Of a stretch of DNA of 64,000 nucleotides, positions 1 through 55,274 are shown piece by piece; the first letter of the stretch is position 1; each line of letters opens with the position of its first letter. Position numbers and translations under genes: made by a program. The notes under the pieces are model-generated. The model saw only the letters and a list, made by a program, of their open reading frames with translations. It searched no databases and was not told the DNA's origin. This DNA is from Paulinella micropora (taxonomy: Eukaryota; Cercozoa; Imbricatea; Euglyphida): positions 337,716-401,715 of the forward strand of contig BJOX01000326.1 in the NCBI GenBank assembly GCA_009731375.1, written 5' to 3'.

Positions 1-59
<59 letters not shown>

Positions 60-217
60 CATGTGGTGCGTGTGTGTGTGTGTCTGTGTGTGCTGTGTGT
101 GTCTGTGTGTGTGTCTGTGTGTGTGTTTGTTTGTGTTTGTGTGTGTGTGTGTGTCTGATGTCGGAGCATGCGCTTCGAGGCATATTCCACAGCTGAAGAT
201 GGAGGAGAGAGAAAGAA

Positions 218-266
<49 letters not shown>

Positions 267-347
267 ATATGTGTATGTGTATGTGTGTGTGTGTCTGAGT
301 GTGTACCTAACGTCAGAGAATGCATTTCAAGGCAGAGAGAGAAAGAA

Positions 348-392
<45 letters not shown>

Positions 393-456
393 ATGTGTAT
401 GTGTATGTGTGTGTGTGTCTGAGTGTGTACCTGACGTCAGAGAGTGCATTTCAAGG

Positions 457-510
<54 letters not shown>

Positions 511-607
511 ATGTTAATGTGTATGTGTGTGTGTGTGTCTGAGTGTGTACCTGACGTCAGAGAGTGCATTTCAAGGCAGATAGAGAGAGAGAGAGAGAAA
601 GAGAGAA

Positions 608-653
<46 letters not shown>

Positions 654-694
654 AGTATATGTGTATGTGTATGTGTGTGTGTCTGAGTGTTTAC
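1..694. repeat. (GA)n/(GT)n arrays with four copies of the RING exon's donor half
   Basis: (GA)n and (GT)n blocks alternate with partial copies of the donor side of exon 769-695 (core TGACGTCAGAGAGTGCATTT on the plus strand) at about 302-336, 431-462 and 551-582, and a diverged one at 155-200. No independent gene. Confidence 0.8.
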
Positions 695-13419
<12,725 letters not shown>

Positions 13420-13459
13420 ACTAGCAGAACCTAATCACAAACAATATAAACTAAAGATT

Positions 13460-13642
13460 GTGTTGTATTGTGTTGGTTGCTGCTGTTGCTGTTGCTGTTG
13501 TTGTTGTTGTTGTTGTTGTTGTTGCTGTTGCTGTTGATCCTGCTGTTGCTCTTGCTGCTACTGCTGCTGTTACTGCTGCTTCTTGTTGTTGATGTTGTCG
13601 TTGTTGTTAGTGTTGTTCTTGTCGTCGTCGTGGTCGTGGTCG

Positions 13643-13677
<35 letters not shown>

Positions 13678-13867
13678 GCTGCTGTCGTTGTTGTTGTTCA
13701 CTTGAATTAAAGTAACTAAATCCATGGCAAGATGGTGCGTGGCTAGCGGCCTTTAACTGCCACTTAAAGGAAAGTAATAAATGTCTAATCATCTCCAGCC
13801 GACTCGGGACGCCAGAGCTTGCTCACTGTACTTTAGGACTTTAGCGTATTGTTGTTGTTGTTGTTGT

Positions 13868-13911
<44 letters not shown>

Positions 13912-13996
13912 TTGTTGTTGTTGTTGTTGTCGCTGTTGTTGTTGTTGTTGTTGTTGTTGTATTTAAGTAATTAGTGTTGTTCTTGTTGTTGTTGTT

Positions 13997-14033
<37 letters not shown>

Positions 14034-14102
14034 TTGCTGTTGTTAAATTTAATTAAAGTAATTAAACCCATGGCATGATGGAGCATGGCTAACGGCCGTT
14101 GC

Positions 14103-14139
<37 letters not shown>

Positions 14140-14158
14140 GCTCTTGTTGTTGTTGCTC

Positions 14159-14195
<37 letters not shown>

Positions 14196-14589
14196 GCAAT
14201 TAAATTAATTAATAATTTTGTTGTAAAATTTAATTAAAGCAATTAAACTAATGGCATGATGGTGCATGGCTAACGGCCTTCGTGTTGTTGTTGTTGTTGT
14301 TGTTGTTGTATTGAATTAAACTAATTGGTGTTGTTGTTGTTGTTGTCGTCGTTGTTGTTGTTGTTCAATTCAATAATAATAATAAAATTTTAAATAAAAT
14401 GATTAAAGTGTTTTTGTTGTCGTTGTTGTTGTTATTATTATTAAATTTCATTAAAGTAATTAAACCAATGGCATGATGGTGCATGGCTAACTGCCTTCGA
14501 GCGCCTTGTTGTTGTTGTTGCTGTTGTTGTTGTTGTTGTTGATTTAATTAAATTAATTGAAGCAATGGCATGATGGTGCATGGCTAACG

Positions 14590-14630
<41 letters not shown>

Positions 14631-14694
14631 AAATTTAATTAAAGTAATTAAACCAATGGCATGATGGTGCATGGCTAACGGCCTTCGAGCGGCC

Positions 14695-14726
<32 letters not shown>

Positions 14727-15108
14727 CTTGTTGTTGTTGTTGTTGTTGTTGTTGTTGATGATGATGATGATGATGATTTAATTAAAGTAATTAAACCAAT
14801 GGCATGCTGGTGCATGGCTAACGGCCTTCGAGCGCCTTGTTGTTGTTGTTGTTAAATTTAATTAAAGTAATTAAACCAATGGCATGATGGTGCATAGCTA
14901 ACGGCCTTCGAGCGCTTTGTTGTTGTTGTTGCTGTTGTTGTTGTTGTTGTTGTTGACTTAATTAAAGTAATTAAACCAATGGCATGATGGTGCATGGCTA
15001 ACGTTTTTGTTGTTGTTCTTGTTCTTGTTGTTGTTGTTGTTGTTGTTGTTGTTAAATTTGATTAAAGTAATTAAACCCATGGCATGATGGTGCATGGCTG
15101 CACACACC
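13460..15108. repeat. (GTT)n with about ten copies of a ~55-base unit
   Basis: Unit core: TTAATTAAAGTAATTAAACC, then ATGGCATGATGGTGCATGG and CTAACGGCC(TTCGAGCGCC), separated by (GTT)n of varying length. Copies near 13710, 14046, 14225, 14450, 14550, 14630, 14780, 14850, 14960 and 15060. The first copy is more diverged and carries extra unique sequence (13750-13850). Upstream of the RWD gene's proposed start. No gene supported. Confidence 0.8.
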
Positions 15109-15236
15109 NNNNNNNNNNNNNNNNNNNNNNNNNNNNNNNNNNNNNNNNNNNNNNNNNNNNNNNNNNNNNNNNNNNNNNNNNNNNNNNNNNNNNNNNNNNN
15201 NNNNNNNNNNNNNNNNNNNNNNNNNNNNNNNNNNNN

Positions 15237-15293
<57 letters not shown>

Positions 15294-15420
15294 CAGTTTG
15301 AGCCTTACTTGCATCCTTCCCCTCATAAGTTCCCATAAAAACCAGGGGGGTTTAGGAAGCCGAGCAATTTACCGCTTCGGGTCTTTAGACCATGATATGA
15401 CCAGCTTCTTACCTGCGATA

Positions 15421-15980
15421 TGCTCATCCTCTTACTGTGTATGCTATTGCATCTTTCTTTCCCCATATCATGTCTCTCGACAGTGTGTGTTGTCTTGGTT
15501 TTTGTCTGCACTTACCTTTACTATGTTGTTTGTTCCTTTTTGTTTTTAGTCTAAGTCTGTTCTCTCAGTTTTTTCTTTTGATTTTTATGACTCCCACTAT
15601 CATTAATAATTCTAATTGAGTGANNNNNNNNNNAAAAAAAAAGGATACATGCATCCTCTTACAGTGTAGCTATTGCATCTTTCTTTCCCCATATCATGTC
15701 TCTCGGCTGTGTGTGTTGTCTTGGTTTTTGTCTGCACTTACTTTTACTATTTTGTTTGTTCCTTTTAATTTTTAGTCTATGTCTGTTCTCTCAGTTTTTT
15801 CTTTTGATTGTTATGACGCCAGTTTAATCCCACTATCACTAAAAATTCTAAGTGAGAGAAAAAAAAAAAAAAGAAAAAAAAAAAAGTCTGTTCTCAGTTT
15901 TTTCTTTTGATTTTTATGACGCCAGTTTAATCCCACTATTATTAAAAATTCTGAGTGAAAAAAAAAAAAAAAAAAAAAAA
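15421..15980 (+). repeat. Three tandem, 5'-shortened copies of an A-tailed sequence
   Basis: A T-rich unit (CATCTTTCTTTCCCCATATC ... TTTTTATGACGCCAGTTTAA) occurs at about 15421-15623, 15648-15871 and 15885-15980. Each copy ends with AAATTCT(A/G)AGTGA and a run of A; the third begins much later in the unit. A 10-N gap lies after the first. Confidence 0.7.
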
Positions 15981-15989
15981 ATCGCTCAC

Positions 15990-17460
15990 TTGTTGGCCAG
16001 CAGGCTCCTTTGCATAGGAATGCTCCCCTTCACAGGCGCCTTCGATCTCAAGTTGATAGGCACTCGTTGTCGAGGAGTCATTTGCAATCTCAAGCTACCT
16101 CGCCGACTGTTCCCTTCTCTCTGCATCGTCGTCCCTGATTTCGGATTTCCTGTCACCGCTTTGCTCTGCTCTTCTTGACTGGACCCTGACTCTCTTCACT
16201 TCTGCTGTCATCTTTGACTCTACCGGCAAGTTTAGTTACCGGCTGCTAGCTTTTCCTTTGCTCTCTCTCTCTCATTCTCTCTCTTCTCTCTCTCTCTCTC
16301 TCTTTCTCTTTTGTCTCCTTCTTGGGCATAGCGCTTAGCCCCATTTTGGCGTTCGTGCGTAACTGCATTTTATTTTTGGGGCCCATTTTTCTCCTTCTGG
16401 AGTTTTTACTAGGCAATTTTTGTTTAGTGGGTATGGGTTTCTTTTGCGGTTTCAACCCGAGTCCCACACTGTGCGCCGCTTTTGTAGAGAAATGATAAGG
16501 AAGTTCGACTCTTTCTTTTCCTTTCTCTTCATCTCTTTCTTTCCTCCTTTAGTGATTATGGGTTTCAACCATAGCTGGATGGTTTAAACCTGTGTCCCAC
16601 TCTCCACGCTTCTTCTCCCCCTTTCCTTCACCCTCTTTCTCTCCTTTTTTCAAACCGTAAGCAAGGTTCTTTTCTTCTTCTTTTTTTTCTTCTTCTCATT
16701 TGTTTGGTCGCTTCTGCAGGTTTTGTTCTTTGTTGCTGATCTTGTTGTTTCTTTTTCTGTGCCTTGTTGCCTCTCCTTTTGGGTTGTGGCTGGTGGAGGC
16801 TTGCTTTGTGTCTGTAAGGGGGGGGGGGGGGGGGGGGGGGGTTTTNNNNNNNNNNGGGGGGGGGGGGGGGGGGGGGGGGGGATGTGCAGTTTAGTTTGGC
16901 TCGACTTGCTTAGGGTTGCATATCTGAAGGTTGTCAGGCTTGGCCGGAATGTCAGACCACAGCCGGTCCTTACGGGTATTGCAGCGCTCGGCATAGTCGC
17001 GTCGCTCCGGCCACGTCGAGCCTACTACGCATAGCACACCACCTTCCCGGCTACGATAGCCCATAGGTGCGAGTGATTTGCGTTAGGTGCTGTAGTTTCC
17101 TTATGGGCCTGTCAATCTTTCACTTGCGCTCTATGTTGGTTTTGTCTGACTTCTGCATTCTGCTCCTGCTTTATAGATCTTCTGTCTCCCCTGTCTCCGT
17201 CTGTTTGTTTGTGTTGGTCTTTGTGTGTTTTTTGTTGTGTCTGTTGTTGTGTTTGTCTGTTGTTTTTGTATGTCTGTTACTTTATGAGGTTTTGCTCTTT
17301 TTATTTGCTTTTTGTTTTCTTTTGTCTTTCTTGGCTCCTTCTCCCTTTTCTTGTTTCTCTTTCTTTCTCTCTTTTCTTCTTCTTTCTCTTTCTCTTTCAC
17401 CTTTCCTTATTTCTTCTCCTTTTTTTTTTTTTTTTTTTACTTTCTTTGAAGCTTAGCTGT
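15990..17460. other. Pyrimidine-rich stretch upstream of RAD54B, no gene supported
   Basis: Mostly mixed sequence rich in C and T, with a poly-G block interrupted by a gap (16820-16881). Probably holds the 5' exon(s), untranslated leader or promoter of RAD54B, but I cannot place an initiator. Frames here are short and T-rich. Confidence 0.5.
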
Positions 17461-17470
17461 TGAACCTTAG

Positions 17471-20400
17471 TTCCAGTTTGTCCTTAGAACTAAACTATTT
17501 CCCGGAAAAGAAACCTTTTTAGCCGGATTTGCTGCCTTTCTCTCCCGTATCATTTCCTTTGAAGGAGGAGCGTTGGAGAACTTCACTAAGTTAATTCGAA
17601 CAGATATGAGGAGATCTGATATTCTCAAAGCCCGAGGCAGGAACCCTCTGCACCCCTTGCATCCCGCTCCACTCCTTTTGGAACCAAAATCACCAATTGT
17701 ATCATCCGGTATCCTTTCAAAGATTTCCAGAGACCATGGCACAAGTTCGACAGAGTCCCATTCTTCTGACCCTCAGCATGCAGCCCCCTCTTTCAGTGCT
17801 GCTTCACTTGCCACTCATAGCAAGGACAGCAGCACACATAAAGCTGAGGTTCGTTTGGGCCCTGCCCTGAAGCGCAGGAAAGCTTTACATCCTTTGCATC
17901 CATCCGCTGCTGACGCTGTGTCCAACAATGCGGGAGCTTTTCCTTTGCGTCCCTCGGTTCCAGTTGGAGTACCGCCGCATCCTGTATCCAAGGCCGACAG
18001 TGCAGTTGTCGAGCAGTATTTTTCTGTTATGTTTGCTCAGCGGTCGATGAAGAAACACAAAAGCTACGATGACGGTATATTAATTGTCAAAGGCCGCCGG
18101 GCAACCCTCAGAAACACTGAGAACAAAATCGTTGCTACGACGTTGCTGGGCAAACCGCTTAAGTACTTCGGCGAGGGGTCTGTCATCGCGATTGGACAGA
18201 AGGAGGTGAATTTTGAAGCGATTATTTCTCGTGAAGCTTTTTTGACTGGCCGATTTTTTATCGGGGGCTCGGATGCTGTCGCACAGGATATTCCACGGGT
18301 ACGAACGTCAGGGCTTGCACCACGCCCTGCTGCTGTCGTCTCAAAGCCAAGGGCAAAATTAACTGATTCGAAAATGGTGGCCGCTTTGGACTTAGTAGGC
18401 GCAGTGCGGCATGACTCGTTGATTCTGAACACATCATATCACTCGAACGGGGAAAGCCCAGTCGCTGTTGATCGTCATCTTTCAACAGTCCTGCGGCCAC
18501 ATCAAAAGGAGGGACTCACGTTCTTGTATCGATGCCTGTGCACCAAGGGCGAAATAAGTGGTGCCATTCTGGCTGACGAGATGGGCCTTGGAAAAACATT
18601 GCAGACTATCGCTTTCATTTGGACTTTGCTTAAGCAAGGTCCCTCGGGTCATTCCACGATCAAACGGGCCATTATCGTGTGCCCCAGTTCGCTAGCAGAT
18701 AACTGGCAAAAAGAATTCACCAAATGGCTTGGAAGGGCGCGTTGCCTACCAATTTTATGCAATCCCACCGCAAAGCATGCAGAGCAAGCCGAACAGGTGG
18801 AAACTTTTGTCAAGGGCAGTGTCAATCCAGTTCTTATTATCAGCTATGAATTATTTCGCAAACATGCCCAGAGACTTCAGACAGTGCAAGGTTTGATCGT
18901 TTGCGATGAAGGGCACCGTCTGAAAAATGCAGGAGGAAACAAAACTATCAGAGCACTTGCGTCAAGCAGTTGTACAAAACGACTTATCCTTACGGGAACA
19001 CCTGTTCAGAATGACTTGATGGAATTCTACGCCATGTGCGAGTTTGTACGACCTGGGCTCCTGGGTAATCCTCAAACCTTTCGTAACACCTTCGAGAACC
19101 CTATTGGGCTGAGTCGGGACCCCAGTGCCAGCGAGGAAGCAAAGGAGGTGGGCGAACATAGATCGCAGGAACTCGCACGTATCATGCAGACTTTCGTTCT
19201 TCGACGCACGGCTGATATCCTGAAAAAGTATTTACCACCCAGACAAGAGCTGGTGGTGTTTTGCCCTATGTCCCCTCTTCAAACTGCGGCATATGAGGCT
19301 TTGGTGCGGAGTAAGCTTGCCCGTCAGTTTTCCGGAGGCAAAGTAGAAACTGCAGAATCACTCACTTGTCTGACATGGCTGAAGAAACTCTGTAACCATC
19401 CATGCTTGATCTACGAGCATTGCAAACGCAGCGCCGAAGCACAGGAGCCACTCTATTCGGCTGGATATGGTGCCTTCCCTGTGGACTACTCGTCTACCGC
19501 CCTTGACGTCGCGCATTCGGGCAAGCTATTGTGCCTGCAGTCATTACTCAAACAGATTATGGCAGCGAAGGAGAAAATTGTGATCGTGTCCAATTATGTG
19601 GAGACCTTGAATCTCTTGGAGACACTTTGCAAGCAAGAAAATTTTCAATGGCTGCGTCTAGATGGGTCGACCCTGTCCACTGTCAGACAGGGCCTTGTCG
19701 ATCGCTTCAATGACCCAAAGAGTTCCATCGCAGTTTTTCTTTTGTCTGCCAAAGCCGGAGGAGTGGGACTGGTAATAAAACACTTGTATCTCGTACTTTC
19801 TTTCTTTCTTCTTCTTTCTTTTCTTCCTTCTTGTTCTTATATTTTTCCAAATACAAACCTTGGTTTGCATGAAACAATCGGTGCAGAACCTGATTGGCGC
19901 TAGTAAATTGGTGTTGTTCGATCCCGACTGGAACCCCGCCACGGACTTGCAGGCCATGGCTCGCATCTGGCGCGACGGACAGACGCGAGAGGTGTCTATC
20001 TACCGGCTCTTGACTGTGGCCTCCATCGACGAGAAAATTTTTCAACGGCAGTTGCGAAAGCAAGAAGTACGATAAGAGATTCCTTTATTCAAAAAGTAGC
20101 GAGGTTTAGAGTGCGTTGTCTGTCTGCTTGCTAGGTGGGCAGCTGCGTGGTTGACGACAATGCCAGAGCAACGCGAAATTTTGATAAAGATATGCTGAAG
20201 AAGCTTTTCCGATTCCAGCCAGGGACAAGATGCGAGACATTCGATGTAATTTGCCGTGAGGCCGAGAAACTTAAACGAAAGAATGTTAACGACATGTCGA
20301 GAAACAAAAGCATCACGACGTCAGAAGAGGCACGTATCACTTTCCACTCAAATGCCTGCTTGACCAATTGCAACCTTTTGCATGAACCAGGCGCAACCGT

Positions 20401-20957
20401 TGTGTATGACCAAGTGCGTAGCATAGTTAACATGTGCATATAAATAGGCTGTCCACAGCTTGCCGAACATACTTTTCTATGAAGGTCGGAGACGAATTCG
20501 TGTCAGACGATTGGAGCTTCCATAATTCGGTCGGCCATACAGTAAGGCATATACGCATGTCTACATGTATGCGTGGTTAGTCTGGTAGAGTGGTGTGTGT
20601 GTGTGTGTGTATTTGGGGGGGTGGGGGGTGAGATAGATTTTTTTGTGAGTTCGGCCTCTCTGGCTCTGCATTTTCAGGTGGACGAGGCTCCTGACGCATT
20701 CCTCAAAAAGGTGCCTTCCGAGTATGTCTCATTTGTTTTCTCAAGAAAAGAAGTCTGTCAATCAGTAGAGATCTTAGATTCACCGTCACCATCGATTTCT
20801 TCCTCTTCTTCTTCTTCTTCTTCTTCTTCTTCTTCTTCTTCTTCTTCTTCTTCTTCTTCTTCTTCTTCTTCTTCTTCTTCTTCTTCTTCTTCTTCTTCTT
20901 CTTCTGCTGCTGCTGCTGCTGCTGCTACTGCTACTGCTACTACTACTGCTACTGCTT

Positions 20958-20998
<41 letters not shown>

Positions 20999-21214
20999 GC
21001 TCTTCCTCCTTGTCCTTACCGTTCCACTTCTCAGAGGACCTCCCCTTCCACTCACGATGCGGCTAGTCAAGTTGCCTTTTCTGAGCATCAACCCATGCGG
21101 CGCAAGAAGAGGCTTAAGCGTGCAATTGCAGTCGACTCGGATGAAGACCTAAGTGCGGATGAATGTATGGAGAATGTTGCAGACACAGCGTTCACAAGCG
21201 ATGCTGTTGCATAA
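17471..21214 (+). CDS. RAD54B: RAD54B-like SNF2-family DNA translocase, 5' exon(s) not identified
   Basis: Five exons: 17471-19771, 19887-20066, 20135-20413, 20485-20541, 20678-21214, all phase 0 with AG/GT borders, giving at least 1117 aa. The first exon is open back to its AG at 17470, so the initiator lies upstream. SNF2 helicase motifs in order, counted from 17471: [15 protein letters not shown], Walker [10 protein letters not shown] (368-376), DEGH box (479-482), [46 protein letters not shown], and motif [10 protein letters not shown] in exon 2. The segment [14 protein letters not shown] matches RAD54B better than RAD54L as I remember them. The family acts in homologous recombination by remodelling Rad51-DNA filaments. 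The C-terminus carries long Ser, Ala and Thr runs (20797-21000) and an acidic end. Introns are short and ordinary, unlike neighbouring genes. Confidence 0.93.
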
Positions 21215-26776
<5,562 letters not shown>

Positions 26777-26902
26777 CTGTGAAAAACATAGCATACAGAG
26801 TATTTAGATTACATATATGATATTACCCTATGTTACATTCATCCATCCCAATTATGCATAAATGCACGCATGCATGCATAAATACATAAATACATGAATA
26901 CA

Positions 26903-27030
26903 TACGTACGTACGTACATACATACATACATACATACATACATACATACATACATACATGTAATCCCTTTGATAAGAAAAAAAATAATTGAAAAAAAATG
27001 GATATATAAATGATGATGATGATGATGATG

Positions 27031-27080
<50 letters not shown>

Positions 27081-27121
27081 TACTATTATTATTACTATTA
27101 TTATTACTATCATTATTACTA

Positions 27122-27160
<39 letters not shown>

Positions 27161-27183
27161 TATTATTATTATTATTATTATTA

Positions 27184-27229
<46 letters not shown>

Positions 27230-27234
27230 TATTT
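26903..27234. repeat. (ACAT)n and (ATT)n arrays
   Basis: ACAT repeat to about 26960, then (ATG)n and (ATT)n to the start of the 492-bp duplication. No gene. Confidence 0.85.
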
Positions 27235-28209
27235 GGAGTGTTGACTGTGACATATTTGAGGGAAATCCCGATGAAAAACCTAGTCACACTTGCTAAACAG
27301 AGTTCCAGCCCAATGGCCTCAAGGCGTTAAAATGTGACGCCAACTCATAACCCTTTGGCGGTAGATGCTGGGGAGGAGGGTCGTTGCGCGCGTAAAAGAT
27401 CTTAAACTCCGCATATGCTGGTTGATAGCCCAGGACCCAGCAGACACCAGATTGTTATGGGTGGGGTTTCGAGGCAGCTCTAGCAACCGCGCTTGGTGTA
27501 TGCACTTGCACATTCGGTGACGTCTTGCAAGAGGTTGCTGGGACTGCGGAATAACCTCGGCTTAGTGCAGTCTTGCCCTCAGGAGCTCCATCGGTGGCCC
27601 CGATCATCAGGCGAGAGACTGACACGGGGGGGTGGAGGACCTCGAACAAGGGTATTGGAGGCTTATGTCCGTTGAGGATATGCCATTAGCTGCATCAGTA
27701 CGCCTCAGATATAGTAAATCTGCCTTGGAGTGTTGACTGTGACATATTTGAGGGAAATCCCGATGAAAAAACCTAGTCACACTTGCTAAACAGAGTTCCA
27801 GCCCAATGGCCTCAAGGCGTTAAACTGTGACGCCAACTCATAACCCTTTGGTGGTAGATGCTGGGGAGGAGGGTCGTTGCGCGCGTAAAAGATCTTAAAC
27901 TCCGCATATGCTGGTTGATAGCCCAGGACCCAGCAGACACCAGATTGTTATGGGTGGGGTTTCGAGGCAGCTCTAGCAACCGCGCTTGGTGTATGCACTT
28001 GCACATTCGGTGACGTCTTGCAAGAGGTTGCTGGGACTGCGGAATAACCTCGGCTTAGTGCAGTCTTGCCCTCAGGAGCTCCATCGGTGGCCCCGATCAT
28101 CAGGCGAGAGACTGACACGGGGGGGTGGAGGACCTCGAACAAGGGTATTGGAGGCTTATGTCCGTTGAGGATATGCCATTAGCTGCATCAGTACGCCTCA
28201 GATATAGTA
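27235..28209. repeat. 492-bp tandem duplication
   Basis: Unit 1 is 27235-27726, unit 2 is 27727-28209. Both start GGAGTGTTGACTGTGACATA. I see only about three differences (an extra A near 27777, T/C at the AAA(A/C)TGTGACG site, C/T in TTTGG(C/T)GGTAG). (ATT)n precedes unit 1 and follows unit 2. Short frames inside are identical in both units and match no family I know. Function unknown; possibly a retroposon. Confidence 0.8.
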
Positions 28210-28243
28210 TTATTATTATTATAATTATTATTATTATCATTAT

Positions 28244-28327
<84 letters not shown>

Positions 28328-28374
28328 CTGTCCCGTAGAAAAATGCCTTGAACACTAGCACTGTATCCTGCAAT

Positions 28375-28520
28375 AGTATATTATGCGGCTAGCGACAAAT
28401 TTGACGTGTTTTGCGGGCGAGCCGGGCCGGCGAGCCCGCAAAACACGTCAAATTTGGCGCGCCGCATATATATGGTACCACCGGTGACCTGACCACATTT
28501 TGTGGATGTGACAGATAAAA
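28375..28520 (+). repeat. Palindromic hairpin element, copy 2
   Basis: Outer arms TATGCGGC / GCCGCATA, then a perfect 22-bp inverted repeat around a 15-base G+C-rich centre, then the weaker second hairpin (CCGGTGACCTGACCAC, TGTGGATGTGACAGATAAA). Placed between the SAP-like gene and the 492-bp duplication. Confidence 0.8.
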
Positions 28521-28595
28521 CAAGAGAATGGACAGCATATAGTTAGATATCTATAGCACCGCAGATCCGAGGACGTAGACATGCATGGGCATACA

Positions 28596-28688
<93 letters not shown>

Positions 28689-28716
28689 GAGATAGATAGA
28701 TAGAGAGATAGATAGT

Positions 28717-28763
<47 letters not shown>

Positions 28764-28764
28764 G

Positions 28765-28840
<76 letters not shown>

Positions 28841-28896
28841 ACAAACAGACAGACGAACAGACAGATAGATGCCTACCGACGAGGGTGGCGAGGGTT
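28520..28896. repeat. (GATA)n array
   Basis: GATA repeat 28598-28855 with GAGA variants, short unique flanks, ending at the stop codon of the SAP-like gene. Confidence 0.85.
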
Positions 28897-32311
<3,415 letters not shown>

Positions 32312-32369
32312 TTTAATAAAGCAAAGAAAAGCGTGAAAAGTCCAAAAACAAAAACAAAAAAATTATCAT

Positions 32370-34250
<1,881 letters not shown>

Positions 34251-34680
34251 TCTGTTTTTTTATTATACTTAGTGAATGATTGAAAATATGGCCTGGTAGT
34301 TTGTTAAAGATATTAGCGTTAATTTGTGTGAACTAAGTGCGGGCTATTTCTGTCTGTATAATTTTTGTTTTTGCAATTGTCTGGTCCGGTGACTATGTGA
34401 GTATGGGTGTTTACATTCGCATGCAATGGTCTCCACAACTTCTACTCTACAGGTAGCACAGATCAGTACACACACACGTTTATGTATGCGTACAAAAGCT
34501 TACAAACAGTACTACAAACATGATCATGCAATCTAAATAGATATACATCGTTATTCTTGCACACTATTGTCATTCAGATCTTTTCTGAAAGGTTCTTTGC
34601 AAGTAAAAATGTCATACAAGTAAATAAAGTTACAAAGCTCCAAAACACAGGCATTTGGGGGGGGGGGGGGNNNNNNNNNN

Positions 34681-34888
34681 GGTGCTTCCGGATCGTTTCT
34701 CCCACGCGTAATCTCCGTTCGCGGCCGTCTCAAAGGCGATCTTCCCTGCATCTCTTTGACACCTTGCATCCCGGAAATCTCCCTGAAAGTTAGCGCAAAG
34801 CCTTCCGTATTTGCGGTTTGCAACCGGACTGATGAGTTGTCCCATTTTTGGGGGGTCCAAGGATAGACAAGCCGGCACGTTGTGTGAC
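34681..34888 (-). CDS. Possible exon of unidentified gene next to assembly gap
   Basis: On the minus strand the sequence is open from an AG acceptor after 34888 to the 10-N gap at 34680, encoding about 69 residues of balanced composition (SHNVPACLSLDPPKMG, LISPVANRKYGRLCANFQG, KIAFETAANGDYAWEKRSG). It is not low-complexity, unlike most frames here. The plus strand frame is shorter. No donor is visible because the gap follows. I recognise no family. It lies between two divergent genes. Confidence 0.3.
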
Positions 34889-35194
34889 CTACGGAAATAG
34901 ACTGCCAAAGAAAAGGCTCAGAAAAAGTGTTGAAAAATCACTGGCTGCTGAAAGTTGCAGACTGGCGGTTGGGGGCCATTGGGTGTAGAATAAAGAAATT
35001 TCTTGAGCTGGAAAGTGTTGGTTTGAATGTGTGTGTGTGTGTGTGTGGTGTGTGCGGGGTATTACATGCGCTTTCCAATGTTGTTCAAGGTACCCCATCA
35101 GCAGTCGTTTCAAATTTTTGAGTTACCTTCTGAAAATTGTCACCCAGATCATTTGTACAACCTATGACGCTGTTTTTTGGTATGACAGATTTCC

Positions 35195-54841
<19,647 letters not shown>

Positions 54842-54970
54842 AAGTGAAACGGCTGGGCAGTGGCGGCGGCACCTCCCTCCTTGCCCACGCACTCCCTGCC
54901 CGCTTTCCCCCTCCTTACCCAGTTCGCAGGAGGAGGACAAAGGCAGTGACTCAGAGGAGAAGGAGCGACG

Positions 54971-55174
54971 ATGTTCGGCTCGTTTGCCACAGCGCCGTCT
55001 GTGCCTTCGTCCGACGTGGACCTGGTGGCGTGCGACGTGCCAGGCTTCTACCTGTCGGCTGAGCAAGTCAAGCAGCTGGACAGTGCCCCAAGCTTTTCCC
55101 GCCCACTCCCTGCCCTCCTTGACGGAAACGCAGGCTTACCTGAAGTTTGGTCGCGTCCGAGAATCTTTATGTAG
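54971..55174 (+). CDS. Possible small ORF or first exon downstream of the E2 gene
   Basis: An ATG frame of 67 codons (MFGSFATAPSVPSSDVDLVA..., ending VWSRPRIFM) begins 130 bases after the E2 stop. Composition is not repetitive. It is preceded at about 54920-54968 by a degenerate copy of the acidic-tail exon of the E2 gene, so the area is partly duplicated sequence. It could be the start of a following gene or untranslated. No family recognised. Confidence 0.25.
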   Translation: MFGSFATAPSVPSSDVDLVACDVPGFYLSAEQVKQLDSAPSFSRPLPALLDGNAGLPEVWSRPRIFM

Positions 55175-55274
55175 ACCATCCTTCTCACTTTTTCCTTTCC
55201 CTTCCAGCTATGAGCCCCTAATAACTATCATGACTATGCGGTGGACTTTTGCGTTGAAACTTCAAGTAGATCGA

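Noticed and set aside
16650-17034. Frames around the poly-G block
   Set aside because: Driven by poly-G and cut by a gap; no splice-consistent exon for RAD54B found.
27455-28142. 64-residue frames repeated in both units of the 492-bp duplication
   Set aside because: Short frames on both strands, copied simply because the DNA is duplicated; no family recognised.
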